Shown: positions 1 through 8,044, counted from the first letter of the stretch. The stretch is DNA of 55,817 bases from Candidatus Nitrosopumilus sp. (GCA_003331425.1 QOOS01000008.1:1-55817); one strand, 5' to 3'. The notes: generated by a model from the sequence alone, not told the origin. Numbers and translations are program-made.

Positions 1-544
1 TAGTTCCATCAGAATTAATTCTCAAAATTTTTCCAGCTAGAGAAGACAAATCTTGAGACAATTCAGGATTAATTGCATCACCAGTTGAAATATACAGTTT
101 TTGATCTGGACCAAACTTTATTCTTCCACCATCATGCCAAGGAGCACCAGGGATACCATCAAGAATTAACTGTTTGTTAGAAAGAGTGTACTCATCAACT
201 TCAAAACTAAAAACTTTGTTTTGATAAAATTCAAGTTCTAAATTTGTTTGATACACGTAAATTTTCTTATTTTCTTCAAATTCAGGATGTAATGCAAGAC
301 CCAACGTACCACCCTCAACAGATCCGCTTTTGGGGAAAGTATAGATGACATTTGCAACTCCAGATTCACTCATTTTCCATATACGGCCATCCCTTTCTGT
401 AAAGTAAGTATCACCATTAGGTCCAAACACTATTTCCCAAGGATTGTTTAGTCCATCTACTATTACGTCAGAATTCAAATCAGCAAATGCAGGCAACATC
501 ATTGAAAAAATTGAAATAGATAAAATCACAAACAAAAATCTCAT
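1..544 (-). CDS. PQQ-dependent sugar dehydrogenase (glucose/sorbosone type), N-terminal part
   Basis: The start (about 181 residues) of a secreted protein that runs off the left edge of the window. It opens with a hydrophobic signal peptide (MRFLFVILSISIF, cleavage likely after PAFA) followed by beta-propeller sequence typical of the soluble glucose/sorbosone dehydrogenase family: DGLNNPWEIVFGPNGDTYFTER, then LALHPEF and the PWHDGGRIKFGPD blade motif. Members oxidise aldose sugars using PQQ, although archaeal relatives are often of unproven substrate and may lack PQQ. A TATA-like stretch lies about 28 nt upstream of the ATG. Family call is firm; substrate is not known. Confidence 0.85.
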   Translation of the reverse strand, partial: MRFLFVILSISIFSMMLPAFADLNSDVIVDGLNNPWEIVFGPNGDTYFTERDGRIWKMSESGVANVIYTFPKSGSVEGGTLGLALHPEFEENKKIYVYQTNLELEFYQNKVFSFEVDEYTLSNKQLILDGIPGAPWHDGGRIKFGPDQKLYISTGDAINPELSQDLSSLAGKILRINSDGT

Positions 545-743
545 AATAGTATGAAAGTTTTTTTAGTTAAAATACTATGCAATAAATTCTAAAAATAATT
601 TCAATATTTTGTACAAACAAGAATTTTTTGATTAGTAATGTAAATTGTAAGTAAATTATGGATGAAACAAATTATGATTTGCCTTAGATCGATATTAGAT
701 TTGACCCTTTACCTTGAATATTTTCTTCATTGAGATTAAGCCT

Positions 744-836
744 ATGAGTTGTAAAAAAGGGTATGTCCATAATTTCGCATGGTTTGAAATTTTATCAAAA
801 AAGATGTGTATTAATTGTCAACAAGAAGAGGCCTAG
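744..836 (+). CDS. micro-protein (30 aa) with C..H..CxxC pattern
   Basis: A 30-residue reading frame, ATG to TAG, in the gap between the sugar dehydrogenase and purP. It has Cys3, His9 and a CINC pair (Cys22, Cys25), a spacing that could hold one zinc ion. An AT-rich TATA-like stretch (GAATATTTTC) is centred about 24 nt upstream of the ATG, which fits leaderless expression. I do not recognise a family. It could be chance, but the four potential metal ligands in 30 residues argue for a real gene. Confidence 0.4.
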   Translation: MSCKKGYVHNFAWFEILSKKMCINCQQEEA

Positions 837-855
837 TTTCTTTCAAAAATAATTT

Positions 856-1035
856 TTAGATTGAATCACTTTTTTCAGATATATTTTGTTCAATTGATTC
901 AGTAGATTCTTGTTCAATTGATTCAGTAGATTCTTTTTCCAATTTTCTTCGTTTAATCCATAACGAGATACCACAAACAGTCATAGCAGTTAGTAAAATT
1001 ACACCTGCCATTTGAAGTTCAAATGAATAAAACAT
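856..1035 (-). CDS. small single-pass membrane protein (59 aa)
   Basis: A 59-residue frame: a short N-terminus, one hydrophobic segment (about residues 9-26, AGVILLTAMTVCGISLW), a basic stop-transfer stretch IKRRK, and an acidic tail carrying a perfect tandem repeat ESTESIEQ/ESTESIEQ. The repeat is also visible in the DNA at about 888-933. The arrangement (TM, positive patch, charged cytosolic tail) is typical of small membrane accessory proteins in this group. No function can be assigned. It is divergent from purP. Confidence 0.6.
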   Translation of the reverse strand: MFYSFELQMAGVILLTAMTVCGISLWIKRRKLEKESTESIEQESTESIEQNISEKSDSI

Positions 1036-1112
1036 AGTTTGATTAAACTAGCATTTAAAAAAAACATTTTGGTATTTTCCGATCTATTATATTATAATTT
1101 TACATATATTAG

Positions 1113-2225
1113 ATGCCAATATTTACGCATAATATGATAAAAACATCTGAAATTAAGAAAATTGTTAATGATTATTCAGATGTAAAAATAGGTGTTCTTG
1201 GAAGTCATTCAGCCTTAGAAGTAATGGATGGTGCTAAAGATGAAAATTTTGAAACAACTGTTTTTTGCCAAAAGGGCAGAGAAGGACCTTATCAAAGATT
1301 CAACAGAATTGCAGACCAAATAGTAGTGTTAGATAAATTCAAAGATATGGCATCAGCTAAAAATCAAAAAATGTTAAGGGACTCAAATACAATTGTTGTT
1401 CCACATAGATCCCTTACAGTTTATCTCGGTTACAAAACAATTGAAGACAAATTTAAAGTTCCAATTTTTGGAAATAGAAAATTGTTTCAAGCTGAAGAAA
1501 GAACTGCAAAAAAAGGTCAGTATTATTTGTTAGAAAAAGCTAGAATCAAATATCCAAAATTATTCAAAGATCCAAAAAGAATCAATAAACCATCAATAGT
1601 TAAAGTTCAAGAAAAAAAAAGACCGTTAGAAAGAGCATTTTTTACAGTTTCATCATACAAGGACTATAAAGAAAAATCAGAAGAGAAAATCAAACAAGGT
1701 GTTATTGCAAGAAAAGATTTAGAGAAAGCCAGTATTGAAGAATTGGCAATAGGGACATACATGAATTTTAATTTCTTTCACACACCTATTTCAAATCAAG
1801 TAGATTTTATTGGAATTGAAAGAAGACTTCAAACAAACATTCATGACTATAATGCATTGCCAGCTAAAGAACAATTAGAAATGGATATAGATTTACAAAA
1901 TATAGAAGTAGGTCACACTCCAGCAAGCATCAGAGAATCTTTGCTTGAAAAAGTTCTAAAAATGGGAGATAAGTTTGTCTCTGCAGTTAAAAAAGAATAT
2001 GCTCCAGGCATAATTGGACCATTTTCATTACAAAGTGTCATTACAAAAGATCTAGAATTAATTGTATATGATGTATCATTACGAGTTCCAGGAAATCCAA
2101 TTGTTGCAACAACAAGCCCATATACAAAATACCAATACGGTCAAACATTTGGAGTTGGACGAAGAATTGCAATGGAAATTAAAAGAGCTCAAGAAGAAGA
2201 TCGTCTTGACGAGATAGTCACATAA
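1113..2225 (+). CDS. purP: FAICAR synthetase PurP (formate-dependent, IMP biosynthesis)
   Basis: The archaeal enzyme that formylates AICAR using formate and ATP, replacing the folate-dependent half of bacterial PurH in purine synthesis. The 370-residue length is close to the usual 350-360. N-terminal domain contains VKIGVLGSHSALEVMDGAKDE and the C-terminal ATP-grasp half contains GPFSLQSVITKDLE and the RVPGNPIVATTSPY segment, all typical of PurP. The true start is probably the second Met (position 1134): a TATA-like TACATATATT at 1101-1110 lies about 28 nt before it but only a few nt before 1113, which fits a leaderless transcript. Convergent, 4 nt apart, with the next gene. Confidence 0.93.
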   Translation: MPIFTHNMIKTSEIKKIVNDYSDVKIGVLGSHSALEVMDGAKDENFETTVFCQKGREGPYQRFNRIADQIVVLDKFKDMASAKNQKMLRDSNTIVVPHRSLTVYLGYKTIEDKFKVPIFGNRKLFQAEERTAKKGQYYLLEKARIKYPKLFKDPKRINKPSIVKVQEKKRPLERAFFTVSSYKDYKEKSEEKIKQGVIARKDLEKASIEELAIGTYMNFNFFHTPISNQVDFIGIERRLQTNIHDYNALPAKEQLEMDIDLQNIEVGHTPASIRESLLEKVLKMGDKFVSAVKKEYAPGIIGPFSLQSVITKDLELIVYDVSLRVPGNPIVATTSPYTKYQYGQTFGVGRRIAMEIKRAQEEDRLDEIVT

Positions 2226-2229
2226 CTAT

Positions 2230-2793
2230 TCAAATAGTATTTAATTTTCCAGTATGTGTTTTAAAATATTCTTGAAGTGCCACATTAGAACGAACATCTT
2301 TGTAAGAATCTAACATTGTATCCATAATTCGATTAATGTGATTTTGTAATCGTTTAATTCGTTGTTGTGCTATTGGATGTTGTAAAAGTCTAATTTTATC
2401 AAAATGATCAATTTTTGAAATCACTATTGTTATCCTATTGATTTCTTCTTGAATATGTTCAAGTAATTTCAATCCATCCTTACTAAAACCAAATCTCCCA
2501 CCATCACTCAACATTATTGTTGGGATCTTTTTGATCAGTTCAATTTCAAATTTTTGATATTCTAAGAAATTATCCATCATTAACGAAAATTGATCATGAC
2601 TTTGAGGCCTGTCTTGTTTTTTATAGAATAAATTATTTTTTAAAGTTCTAGATTCAAGAAATCCCATATAGGCAAGTCTTTGAATTGATTCAACTACTTC
2701 AGATTCATTACCACCACATCTTTCAACAATGTCTTTTAGTTCAATCCACTGAGAAGTACAAAATAAAATGTAATCATCATGAATCGTTACCAT
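2230..2793 (-). CDS. winged-helix domain protein, paralogue of the gene at 47798
   Basis: A 187-residue protein. Residues about 1-60 look like a winged-helix DNA-binding domain; the rest is helical with a basic stretch LQHPIAQQRIKRLQNHINRI. The whole length aligns by eye with the 183-residue protein at 47798-48349: shared start (IHDDYIL / IYDDRIL), shared QS.dQF centre, and shared Kl..H......R..R tail. It therefore belongs to a small two-member family in this genome. Likely a cytoplasmic transcription regulator; the target is unknown. ATG start. Confidence 0.6.
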   Translation of the reverse strand: MVTIHDDYILFCTSQWIELKDIVERCGGNESEVVESIQRLAYMGFLESRTLKNNLFYKKQDRPQSHDQFSLMMDNFLEYQKFEIELIKKIPTIMLSDGGRFGFSKDGLKLLEHIQEEINRITIVISKIDHFDKIRLLQHPIAQQRIKRLQNHINRIMDTMLDSYKDVRSNVALQEYFKTHTGKLNTI

Positions 2794-2874
2794 TGTACTA
2801 ACATGGATTGTATGGGATTTCTAATATGTTTAGGTAAAAGATTTGCATGAACTTTTCACATAAGAAATTAAATG

Positions 2875-2967
2875 GCGAAGCCCACTTAATTGCAGAACAT
2901 TAAGAGATTTCCTCTTGTGGTCAAGCGTTAAACGCCTGAGTGCCTTTTTCGTTCTGCGGGGCTACGC
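2875..2967 (-). ncRNA. candidate structured RNA (multi-branched, about 95 nt core)
   Basis: The gap between 2793 and 3279 contains a GC-richer island that folds strongly. Outer stem: 2875-2883 with 2958-2967 (GCGAAGCCC/GGGCTACGC, one mismatch). Inner closing stem: 2892-2898 with 2951-2957 (GCAGAAC/GTTCTGC, perfect). Two hairpins sit inside: 2902-2906/2912-2916 (AAGAG/CTCTT) and 2921-2927/2933-2939. The last hairpin is fully paired only if the minus strand is transcribed (G-U instead of A-C), and a TTATAATAA box occurs upstream on that strand near 3005-3015. Not a tRNA, 5S, SRP or RNase P RNA that I can recognise. Strand is inferred. Confidence 0.45.
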
Positions 2968-3278
2968 ACTTTATTCATTAGTTTTTGTAACTAACGACAT
3001 CATTTATTATAAGACATTCAAATATTTAACATTATCATATAATTATTTCAATTAATTATTGAATTTATTATAATTCTTAAAGTAAATATTATAAAAATAT
3101 GAAGAAAAGCATATTTTGATCGTAGAATATCAATGAATGTTAATTGGTTAGATAGGGGAATATGTTGAATACCTTTCATTCTAATTTCAGATGATTAAAA
3201 CGGTTTGACATCTGAAATGGATTGCTGATACCAATTAGCATTACAAACTTTATTGTGTGTAATTATTCATCAGAAAAC
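2968..3278. other. AT-rich intergenic stretch
   Basis: About 310 bases with no supported gene. It includes the putative promoter of the minus-strand RNA (TTATAATAA near 3005-3015 on the minus strand), a small inverted repeat TTAGTT..AACTAA at about 2978-2994, and otherwise very AT-rich sequence leading to the zinc-ribbon gene. A TTG-started extension of the following frame begins at 3222, but its translation before the ATG at 3279 does not look like protein. Confidence 0.4.
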
Positions 3279-3539
3279 ATGGGTAAAATGATATTTATCA
3301 AAGAAATAATCAGTATAGAAAAAGAACCAAGGCTTTGTCCAACCTGTCAAAAAGAAGATAGATTGGAGAAGGATTTGATTAGAGAAGAAAGGTCGGGAGG
3401 AAGAACAATCCTATGTTCACGATGTGAAGCACTCATTGTCATTACAACTAACAAATTGATAAATCCAGAATTGTCATCAATTAAAGGAGATACAATCATG
3501 CTGAAAGAACCACATTTGATACGCAAGGTTACGTATTAG
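3279..3539 (+). CDS. small zinc-ribbon protein of unknown function
   Basis: An 86-residue protein if started at the ATG at 3279. It carries two CxxC knuckles, CPTC and CSRC, about 26 residues apart, the layout of a zinc ribbon, followed by a short strand-rich tail. The frame is open back to a TTG at 3222 but those residues (LIPISITNFIV) are not convincing, so I prefer the ATG. No family recognised; zinc ribbons of this size commonly bind nucleic acid or partner proteins. Confidence 0.55.
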   Translation: MGKMIFIKEIISIEKEPRLCPTCQKEDRLEKDLIREERSGGRTILCSRCEALIVITTNKLINPELSSIKGDTIMLKEPHLIRKVTY

Positions 3540-3596
3540 ATTTACATTTTAAATCAATCAAAAAATAATTTCATAAATACCATAAATTATTAAAAA

Positions 3597-3896
3597 ATGG
3601 AAATGGACTCAAATTCTTTAGATGTTACAGATTATCTTATCCTTGGATCAATTACTAAAGGAATAACAAAGTATACCAATATTTTTAAAAACTGTAAAAA
3701 AACCAATGCAGGAAAATTCAAGGATCATGTCAATAAATTAGAAGAAATGAAGTTCATCACCATCGATAAAAAGGATAATTGGTTTACAAGAAATACAAAT
3801 CCTTCAATAATTTTAAAAGAAGAAGGACAAAAATTTGTTAAAGAAAATATTGAAAAAATTAATCAACAATGGGAATTAGCAAATACAGAAAAGTGA
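3597..3896 (+). CDS. predicted winged-helix protein (99 aa)
   Basis: A single-domain 99-residue protein. The order helix-helix-helix then a wing-like segment (FITIDKKDNWFTRN) and a C-terminal charged helix is the pattern of small archaeal winged-helix regulators; KFKDHVNKLEEMKFI would be the recognition part. No ligand-binding domain follows. The start follows a run of AT-rich sequence with TTAAAAA just upstream. Converges with the gene at 3903. Function unassigned. Confidence 0.55.
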   Translation: MEMDSNSLDVTDYLILGSITKGITKYTNIFKNCKKTNAGKFKDHVNKLEEMKFITIDKKDNWFTRNTNPSIILKEEGQKFVKENIEKINQQWELANTEK

Positions 3897-3902
3897 TAAT
3901 CA

Positions 3903-4151
3903 TTAATTCTCAGGTTTTGATAATAATTCCTTAATTACATATCCCCGTACATTAGCAAATTCCCAGTCTTTTAAATCAGCTAACCTACATTCTTCTTTAA
4001 TTATTAATCCAGCAAGACCATCACTCCAGATGTGACGTTTTAAATCATAAACTTCTACAATTTTTCCATGTTTTGTAATTTTAATAGCACCATGACATCT
4101 TTTGATAATTTTTATGGCTACCCGATGATAGATTTTTTCAAAATTTGTCAT
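3903..4151 (-). CDS. hypothetical protein (82 aa)
   Basis: An 82-residue basic protein with no recognised motif. The N-terminal half is rich in Lys, Arg and His (IKIIKRCHGAIKITKHGK), suggesting contact with nucleic acid, but this is only composition. It ends 7 nt from the convergent winged-helix gene. A plus-strand frame over the same DNA (4068-4259) has composition unlike protein and was discarded. Confidence 0.45.
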   Translation of the reverse strand: MTNFEKIYHRVAIKIIKRCHGAIKITKHGKIVEVYDLKRHIWSDGLAGLIIKEECRLADLKDWEFANVRGYVIKELLSKPEN

Positions 4152-4234
4152 AGTATAATAGAAATGATTTCATTTCAAAAAGCTTCTGGTCATTCATTCA
4201 ATAACAATATACATCACAATAGTCAATCATGGAT

Positions 4235-4300
4235 GCTGATGATTAATCAAACTCTCTAAGCTATACTGATAAAATGATGAGCATTGCCGAATTATGAAGC
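4235..4300 (+). ncRNA. candidate box C/D-like small RNA
   Basis: In the gap between 4151 and 4315 there is a C-box-like GCTGATGA (4235-4242), a D'-like CTGA (4266-4269), and a C'-like ATGATGA (4274-4280), followed by TTGCCGAATT and TGAAGC. A clear terminal D box is missing; CCGA at 4287-4290 is the nearest thing. The last 26 nt recur almost exactly at 17325-17351 in another intergenic gap with the same box order, which supports a functional RNA. Archaeal C/D RNAs guide 2'-O-methylation of rRNA and tRNA. Moderate to low certainty. Confidence 0.35.
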
Positions 4301-4314
4301 ATTTTAAAAATACA

Positions 4315-4524
4315 TTAACAATGATCAGACCCACAACCACAACCATCATCATTTTGAAGTGATCTTAGTTTTGTAATTGTTTCATCATGGATTTGAAGCA
4401 AATCTGTTGCTTGATTTTTTAAGTTTTCATCATTCCAGTTTTCTTTCTGCAATGATCTAACTGTTTCAATTATTTCGAGGTCAGTATTCAATATGCTGTC
4501 CATTAATTCTTCTTGTTTATTCAT
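4315..4524 (-). CDS. small protein with Cys-rich C-terminus (CGCGSDHC)
   Basis: A 69-residue protein: an acidic helical body of about 58 residues, then a terminal metal-ligand cluster CGCGSDHC. The end resembles metal-binding tails of small chaperone or redox-type proteins, but I do not recognise a family. It shares direction with the DUF151 gene just upstream (44 nt gap), so the two may be co-transcribed. Start is the ATG at 4524, giving MNKQEELMD. Confidence 0.5.
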   Translation of the reverse strand: MNKQEELMDSILNTDLEIIETVRSLQKENWNDENLKNQATDLLQIHDETITKLRSLQNDDGCGCGSDHC

Positions 4525-4567
4525 GAGTTATCATCAATATACTTAGAAAAAAACCATTCGAATGGAA

Positions 4568-4993
4568 TTATGCTTCCATTTGTTCTTTCAGTAGTTTTTT
4601 TCTTACTAAGATTGGAATTTTGTAATATGCACCTAGGGCCATTGCATCAGAAGCCCTATGATTTTTCAAAACTAAATCCTTCTTACCAGTAAAGTATAGA
4701 TTTGCTCGTAAAACATCTCCACTTTCATAAATTTTCACTTTTACAAGAGAAATTTCATTTTGCTCACAAATTTCTTCTATCATTCGATAAATTGATGGGG
4801 ATTGCTCACCTTCAGTTTCATCAAAACTTGAGATATGTTTTGCAACTTCTCCTGAAAAAGCACGCATATGAAATTCTTTACCATTATCAGCTTTTAGAAC
4901 AACCATCCCTTCTAAAGCATAAGGATCTACAAATCCCACATAATTAATTTTAACAGAATCATAATCAGGATCAGGAGCTTGATCAATTTCCAT
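4568..4993 (-). CDS. bifunctional nuclease family protein (DUF151)
   Basis: A 141-residue protein of the DUF151/BFN family. The family hallmark is seen in LVLKNHRASDAMALGAYYKIPILV, where the Asp-Ala-hydrophobic-Ala-Leu-Ala segment is conserved. Plant and bacterial members have been described as having RNase and DNase activity; archaeal members are not well characterised. Cytoplasmic. A TATA-like TATTTATAAA at 5021-5030 lies about 32 nt upstream of the ATG on the minus strand. Family call confident, biological role not. Confidence 0.8.
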   Translation of the reverse strand: MEIDQAPDPDYDSVKINYVGFVDPYALEGMVVLKADNGKEFHMRAFSGEVAKHISSFDETEGEQSPSIYRMIEEICEQNEISLVKVKIYESGDVLRANLYFTGKKDLVLKNHRASDAMALGAYYKIPILVRKKLLKEQMEA

Positions 4994-5125
4994 GTTATTA
5001 CGCTTAAAGTTAGCAGATATTATTTATAAAGATAGCAAAAAATGTGGATCTAAAATTAGATCATAAATTAATAGTTAATTAGACATGACCCCAAATTATT
5101 TAAAATCCCGATATAAGGAAGCATA

Positions 5126-6940
5126 ATGTCTACAAACCCAGAAAAAGCAGTTGCCTACGTCCTAAGTAAAAGTGTGACAGAATACATGGACAAAGATGTT
5201 TTGATGTTGGATCTAAAAACACTAACAAGAGAAGCAGCTACTATGTTACGTAATTATGAAACAGATGACATTGTTGTTATTGATTCTAAAAAATTTCCAG
5301 TAGGAATTGTTACAGATGAAGATATTCTAAGTAAAGTTAGTGACGCAACAGTTTATGCAGAATCCACAACATTAGAGCAAATAATGAGTAAACCACTTAT
5401 CACAATTAATGAAAAATCAACATTACAAGATGCATTACATATTATGCGAGACAATAATGTTAGAAAACTTCCAGTAGTTTCAAAAAAGAATCAAGTTCTT
5501 GGAATGATTCTTCAATCTACCATAGCAAATATTATCCGAAATGCAACAGCAACTACACCTCGACTTTTGAGTCCACCAGTAAAAGCAGTTTTAGGAAACT
5601 TGGGATTTGTATTACAATTTGCAGGAGTATTGCTGCTTGTTCCAGCAGTTGTTGCCACATTACTTGAAGATACGGTTACAGCATCAGGAATTTACTTAAC
5701 TACAGTGTTATTGCTTGTTACGGGATTTTTCTTGAATTCCTATGGTGAAAAATCAAGTCTTAATTTACAACAGGCGTCAATACTGGTGTTTTCAAGTTTA
5801 TTCTTACTGTCGTTATTTGGAACAATACCATATCTGTACGTATTTCCAAGTAATGAAACAAATGTTCAGGTATTTGCTGATGCATTCTTTTCCAGTGCAG
5901 CAGGATTCACAACAGGAGGAATTTCATTATTTGATGAACCTGAAAAGCTAAGTCAAAGTTTCACATTTTTTAGAAGTTATACACAGTTAGTCGGAGGAAT
6001 GAGTTTCATTTACTTAGTAATTACTGCATTTTATCCAGAATCAAAATTGCAAGCTATGCGTGGTTTTATTTCTGGAAAGACACTACACATGAAAGAACTT
6101 TTCCTTACGATTACAGTCATTTTTGCAATTTATATCGTAATTGTTGCATTCTTGTTGTATTTATTCGGAGAAAGAAACATCATAGATAATTTTTCTCTGG
6201 CGATGAGTACATTGTCTACTGGAGGATTTACACCCACATCGACAATTCTGGACGGACTTTTGTGGCAAGAGCACATTGTACTAATGGGGGCAATGATACT
6301 AGGAGCTTTACCATTTACATTCCACTATGCATTTGTTAGAAAAAAATTCTTGTCACCTAAATTAGGAAAGGAAGTACTAGCATATTTTGCAATTTTAGGT
6401 GGTGCTACACTAGTATTTGCATCAATTAGTGGATTAGATCCAATGCAAAGTGCATTTTATTCAGTATCAGCTAGTTCAACTGCTGGACTTCAAATGGAAA
6501 GTTTAGCAGGTCTAAGTGGAGGAGCTCATTCAATTCTAATAATTTTGATGTTTATTGGAGGATGTGGATTTTCAACCGCAGGGGGTTTGAAAATTTTTAG
6601 GTTATTCCATCTCAGAGACATCAAATCATTTATTTCAAAAGTTGGAAGATCAAAACTAACTAGCCAAAATAAAAAAGAAATTACTTCTACATTGATTATT
6701 CTTGCATTGTTTCCAACAATTTCTGCAATTACAGGAGCACATCTTGCAGCAATTGAAGATGTTCCATTTCAAGATGCATTTTTTGAAGCAGCAGGGATTA
6801 TTACCACAGGAGGATTATCTGCAGGAGTAATCGACAAAGATACTGATCCAGCTACGATGATAGTATTAGGATTTTTAATGATTTTTGGAAGATTGGAAAT
6901 AATAGCAATTATCTATATTTTTGTGCCTAGACTAAGTTAA
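5126..6940 (+). CDS. TrkH-type potassium transporter with N-terminal CBS-domain pair
   Basis: A 604-residue fusion. Residues about 15-140 are two CBS domains (VTEYMDKDVLML.. and IMSKPLITI..) that in other proteins bind adenine nucleotides. Residues 150-604 are a TrkH/KtrB-like K+ channel subunit with four pore loops: AAGFTTGG (about 258-265), STLSTGGFTP (about 361-370), SASSTAGLQ, and AGIITTGGLSAG. K+ uptake across the cytoplasmic membrane is expected, gated by the CBS part instead of, or in addition to, a separate TrkA/KtrA protein, none of which is adjacent. A TATA-like ATTATTTAAAAT lies about 26 nt before the ATG. Followed after 35 nt by a membrane protein on the same strand. Confidence 0.9.
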   Translation: MSTNPEKAVAYVLSKSVTEYMDKDVLMLDLKTLTREAATMLRNYETDDIVVIDSKKFPVGIVTDEDILSKVSDATVYAESTTLEQIMSKPLITINEKSTLQDALHIMRDNNVRKLPVVSKKNQVLGMILQSTIANIIRNATATTPRLLSPPVKAVLGNLGFVLQFAGVLLLVPAVVATLLEDTVTASGIYLTTVLLLVTGFFLNSYGEKSSLNLQQASILVFSSLFLLSLFGTIPYLYVFPSNETNVQVFADAFFSSAAGFTTGGISLFDEPEKLSQSFTFFRSYTQLVGGMSFIYLVITAFYPESKLQAMRGFISGKTLHMKELFLTITVIFAIYIVIVAFLLYLFGERNIIDNFSLAMSTLSTGGFTPTSTILDGLLWQEHIVLMGAMILGALPFTFHYAFVRKKFLSPKLGKEVLAYFAILGGATLVFASISGLDPMQSAFYSVSASSTAGLQMESLAGLSGGAHSILIILMFIGGCGFSTAGGLKIFRLFHLRDIKSFISKVGRSKLTSQNKKEITSTLIILALFPTISAITGAHLAAIEDVPFQDAFFEAAGIITTGGLSAGVIDKDTDPATMIVLGFLMIFGRLEIIAIIYIFVPRLS

Positions 6941-6975
6941 GATAGAATTTAATTTCACACCAAAATCAAGACATC

Positions 6976-7800
6976 ATGGAACAATCTAACCTAATCAACA
7001 AAGGAAAAAAAATGATAATTTTAGGATTTACGATTATAGGAGTTTTGTTTGTTCTGTATGGAAGATATCAAGATCCAGAACTTTTGACACCTAGTGCAAT
7101 TGATACAATTCAAAGAATTGCATACGGATTTTACATTACATTGGTAGCAGCATTTGGTGCAATTGCTATTGGAATTTTTAGGTATCATAAAGGAAAAGTC
7201 GAAACAAAAGGCAAAGATCTGTCAACAATTATTGCACTAGTAACATGGAACTCAAAATCAAGAAAGATCTTTTTGTCAACATTCATTGGATATGGAATAT
7301 TTTTTGCATTAATTTCAGGAACATTAGTTTATCAACCAGAAATTAATTTTACAACACATTACGGAGCATCAATTCCATCAGGGTTTATTGCACCATGTTG
7401 TGATGAACCAGGATACATGCCAAAAATAATAATCTACATTACAGAACATATTGGATTACAAATTATTCCAATTAATTTAGTACTACAAATTATTGTTTCA
7501 TATTTAGTTGGTCTTAACGTTTCAATTGCAGTAACAGCATATTCAATATCTAAAAAAGGTGGAGGAATTAGTACCATTGGTGCTGCAACAGGATTGTTTA
7601 TTGCATGTCCAACATGTGCGGGAACATTTTTATCAATTTTTATAGGAACTGCAAGCGGAATTGCATTGTCTGTGGCACTTTCACAAATGCAGACATTTTT
7701 GATTGGAATATCAATTCCCATTTTAATTGTAACACCATATCTGATGGCAAAGAAATTAAGAAATTCAGATGGAAGCTGTAAAATTAATTTTAAGAACTAA
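6976..7800 (+). CDS. polytopic membrane protein with CC and CPTC motifs
   Basis: A 274-residue protein with about six transmembrane segments. Two Cys motifs stand out: CCDEPGYMPK in an extramembrane loop around residue 140 and CPTC at the start of a later TM helix (about residue 212, ACPTCAGTF). Such pairs suggest metal binding or thiol redox chemistry in the membrane. It directly follows the CBS-TrkH gene and may be co-transcribed. I recognise no named family. Its last 11 nt overlap the convergent gene at 7790. Confidence 0.7.
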   Translation: MEQSNLINKGKKMIILGFTIIGVLFVLYGRYQDPELLTPSAIDTIQRIAYGFYITLVAAFGAIAIGIFRYHKGKVETKGKDLSTIIALVTWNSKSRKIFLSTFIGYGIFFALISGTLVYQPEINFTTHYGASIPSGFIAPCCDEPGYMPKIIIYITEHIGLQIIPINLVLQIIVSYLVGLNVSIAVTAYSISKKGGGISTIGAATGLFIACPTCAGTFLSIFIGTASGIALSVALSQMQTFLIGISIPILIVTPYLMAKKLRNSDGSCKINFKN

Positions 7801-8044
7801 ATGCCTTAACTTCAGGAATTTTATAATTACCAATATCATATCCGTCTCGCCTAAGATATTTCAAAGATAATTTGTAAATTAATTCATCATGATCAACTAC
7901 ATCCATTATTTCACTCCACAAAATTTTCTGATTATTTTTAATATTTTCCTTAAATTGAGGAATTAGTGATTCAGCAATAGATTTACACTCTTCCATTGTT
8001 TTTCCATTTTTGTAGGCACGTACTCGACTGTCACATGAATCCAT
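7790..8044 (-). CDS. hypothetical protein (84 aa)
   Basis: An 84-residue soluble protein, mixed charge, with Cys at positions 4 and 20. Sequence such as WSEIMDVVDHDELIYKLSLKYLRRDGYDIGNY reads as a compact helical domain. No family recognised. Its 3' end overlaps that of the membrane protein at 6976 by 11 nt, tail to tail, which is common in this compact genome. Confidence 0.5.
   Translation of the reverse strand: MDSCDSRVRAYKNGKTMEECKSIAESLIPQFKENIKNNQKILWSEIMDVVDHDELIYKLSLKYLRRDGYDIGNYKIPEVKAFSS

Noticed and set aside
2892-2957. A 7-bp acceptor-like stem (GCAGAAC/GTTCTGC) suggesting a tRNA
   Set aside because: There is no T-loop consensus (GTTCRANNC), no proper D-loop GG and no anticodon loop of seven bases, so I treat it as part of another structured RNA.
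4068-4259. Plus-strand 63-aa frame
   Set aside because: Antisense to the gene at 3903-4151 for half its length, odd composition, and its end runs into the C/D-like element.
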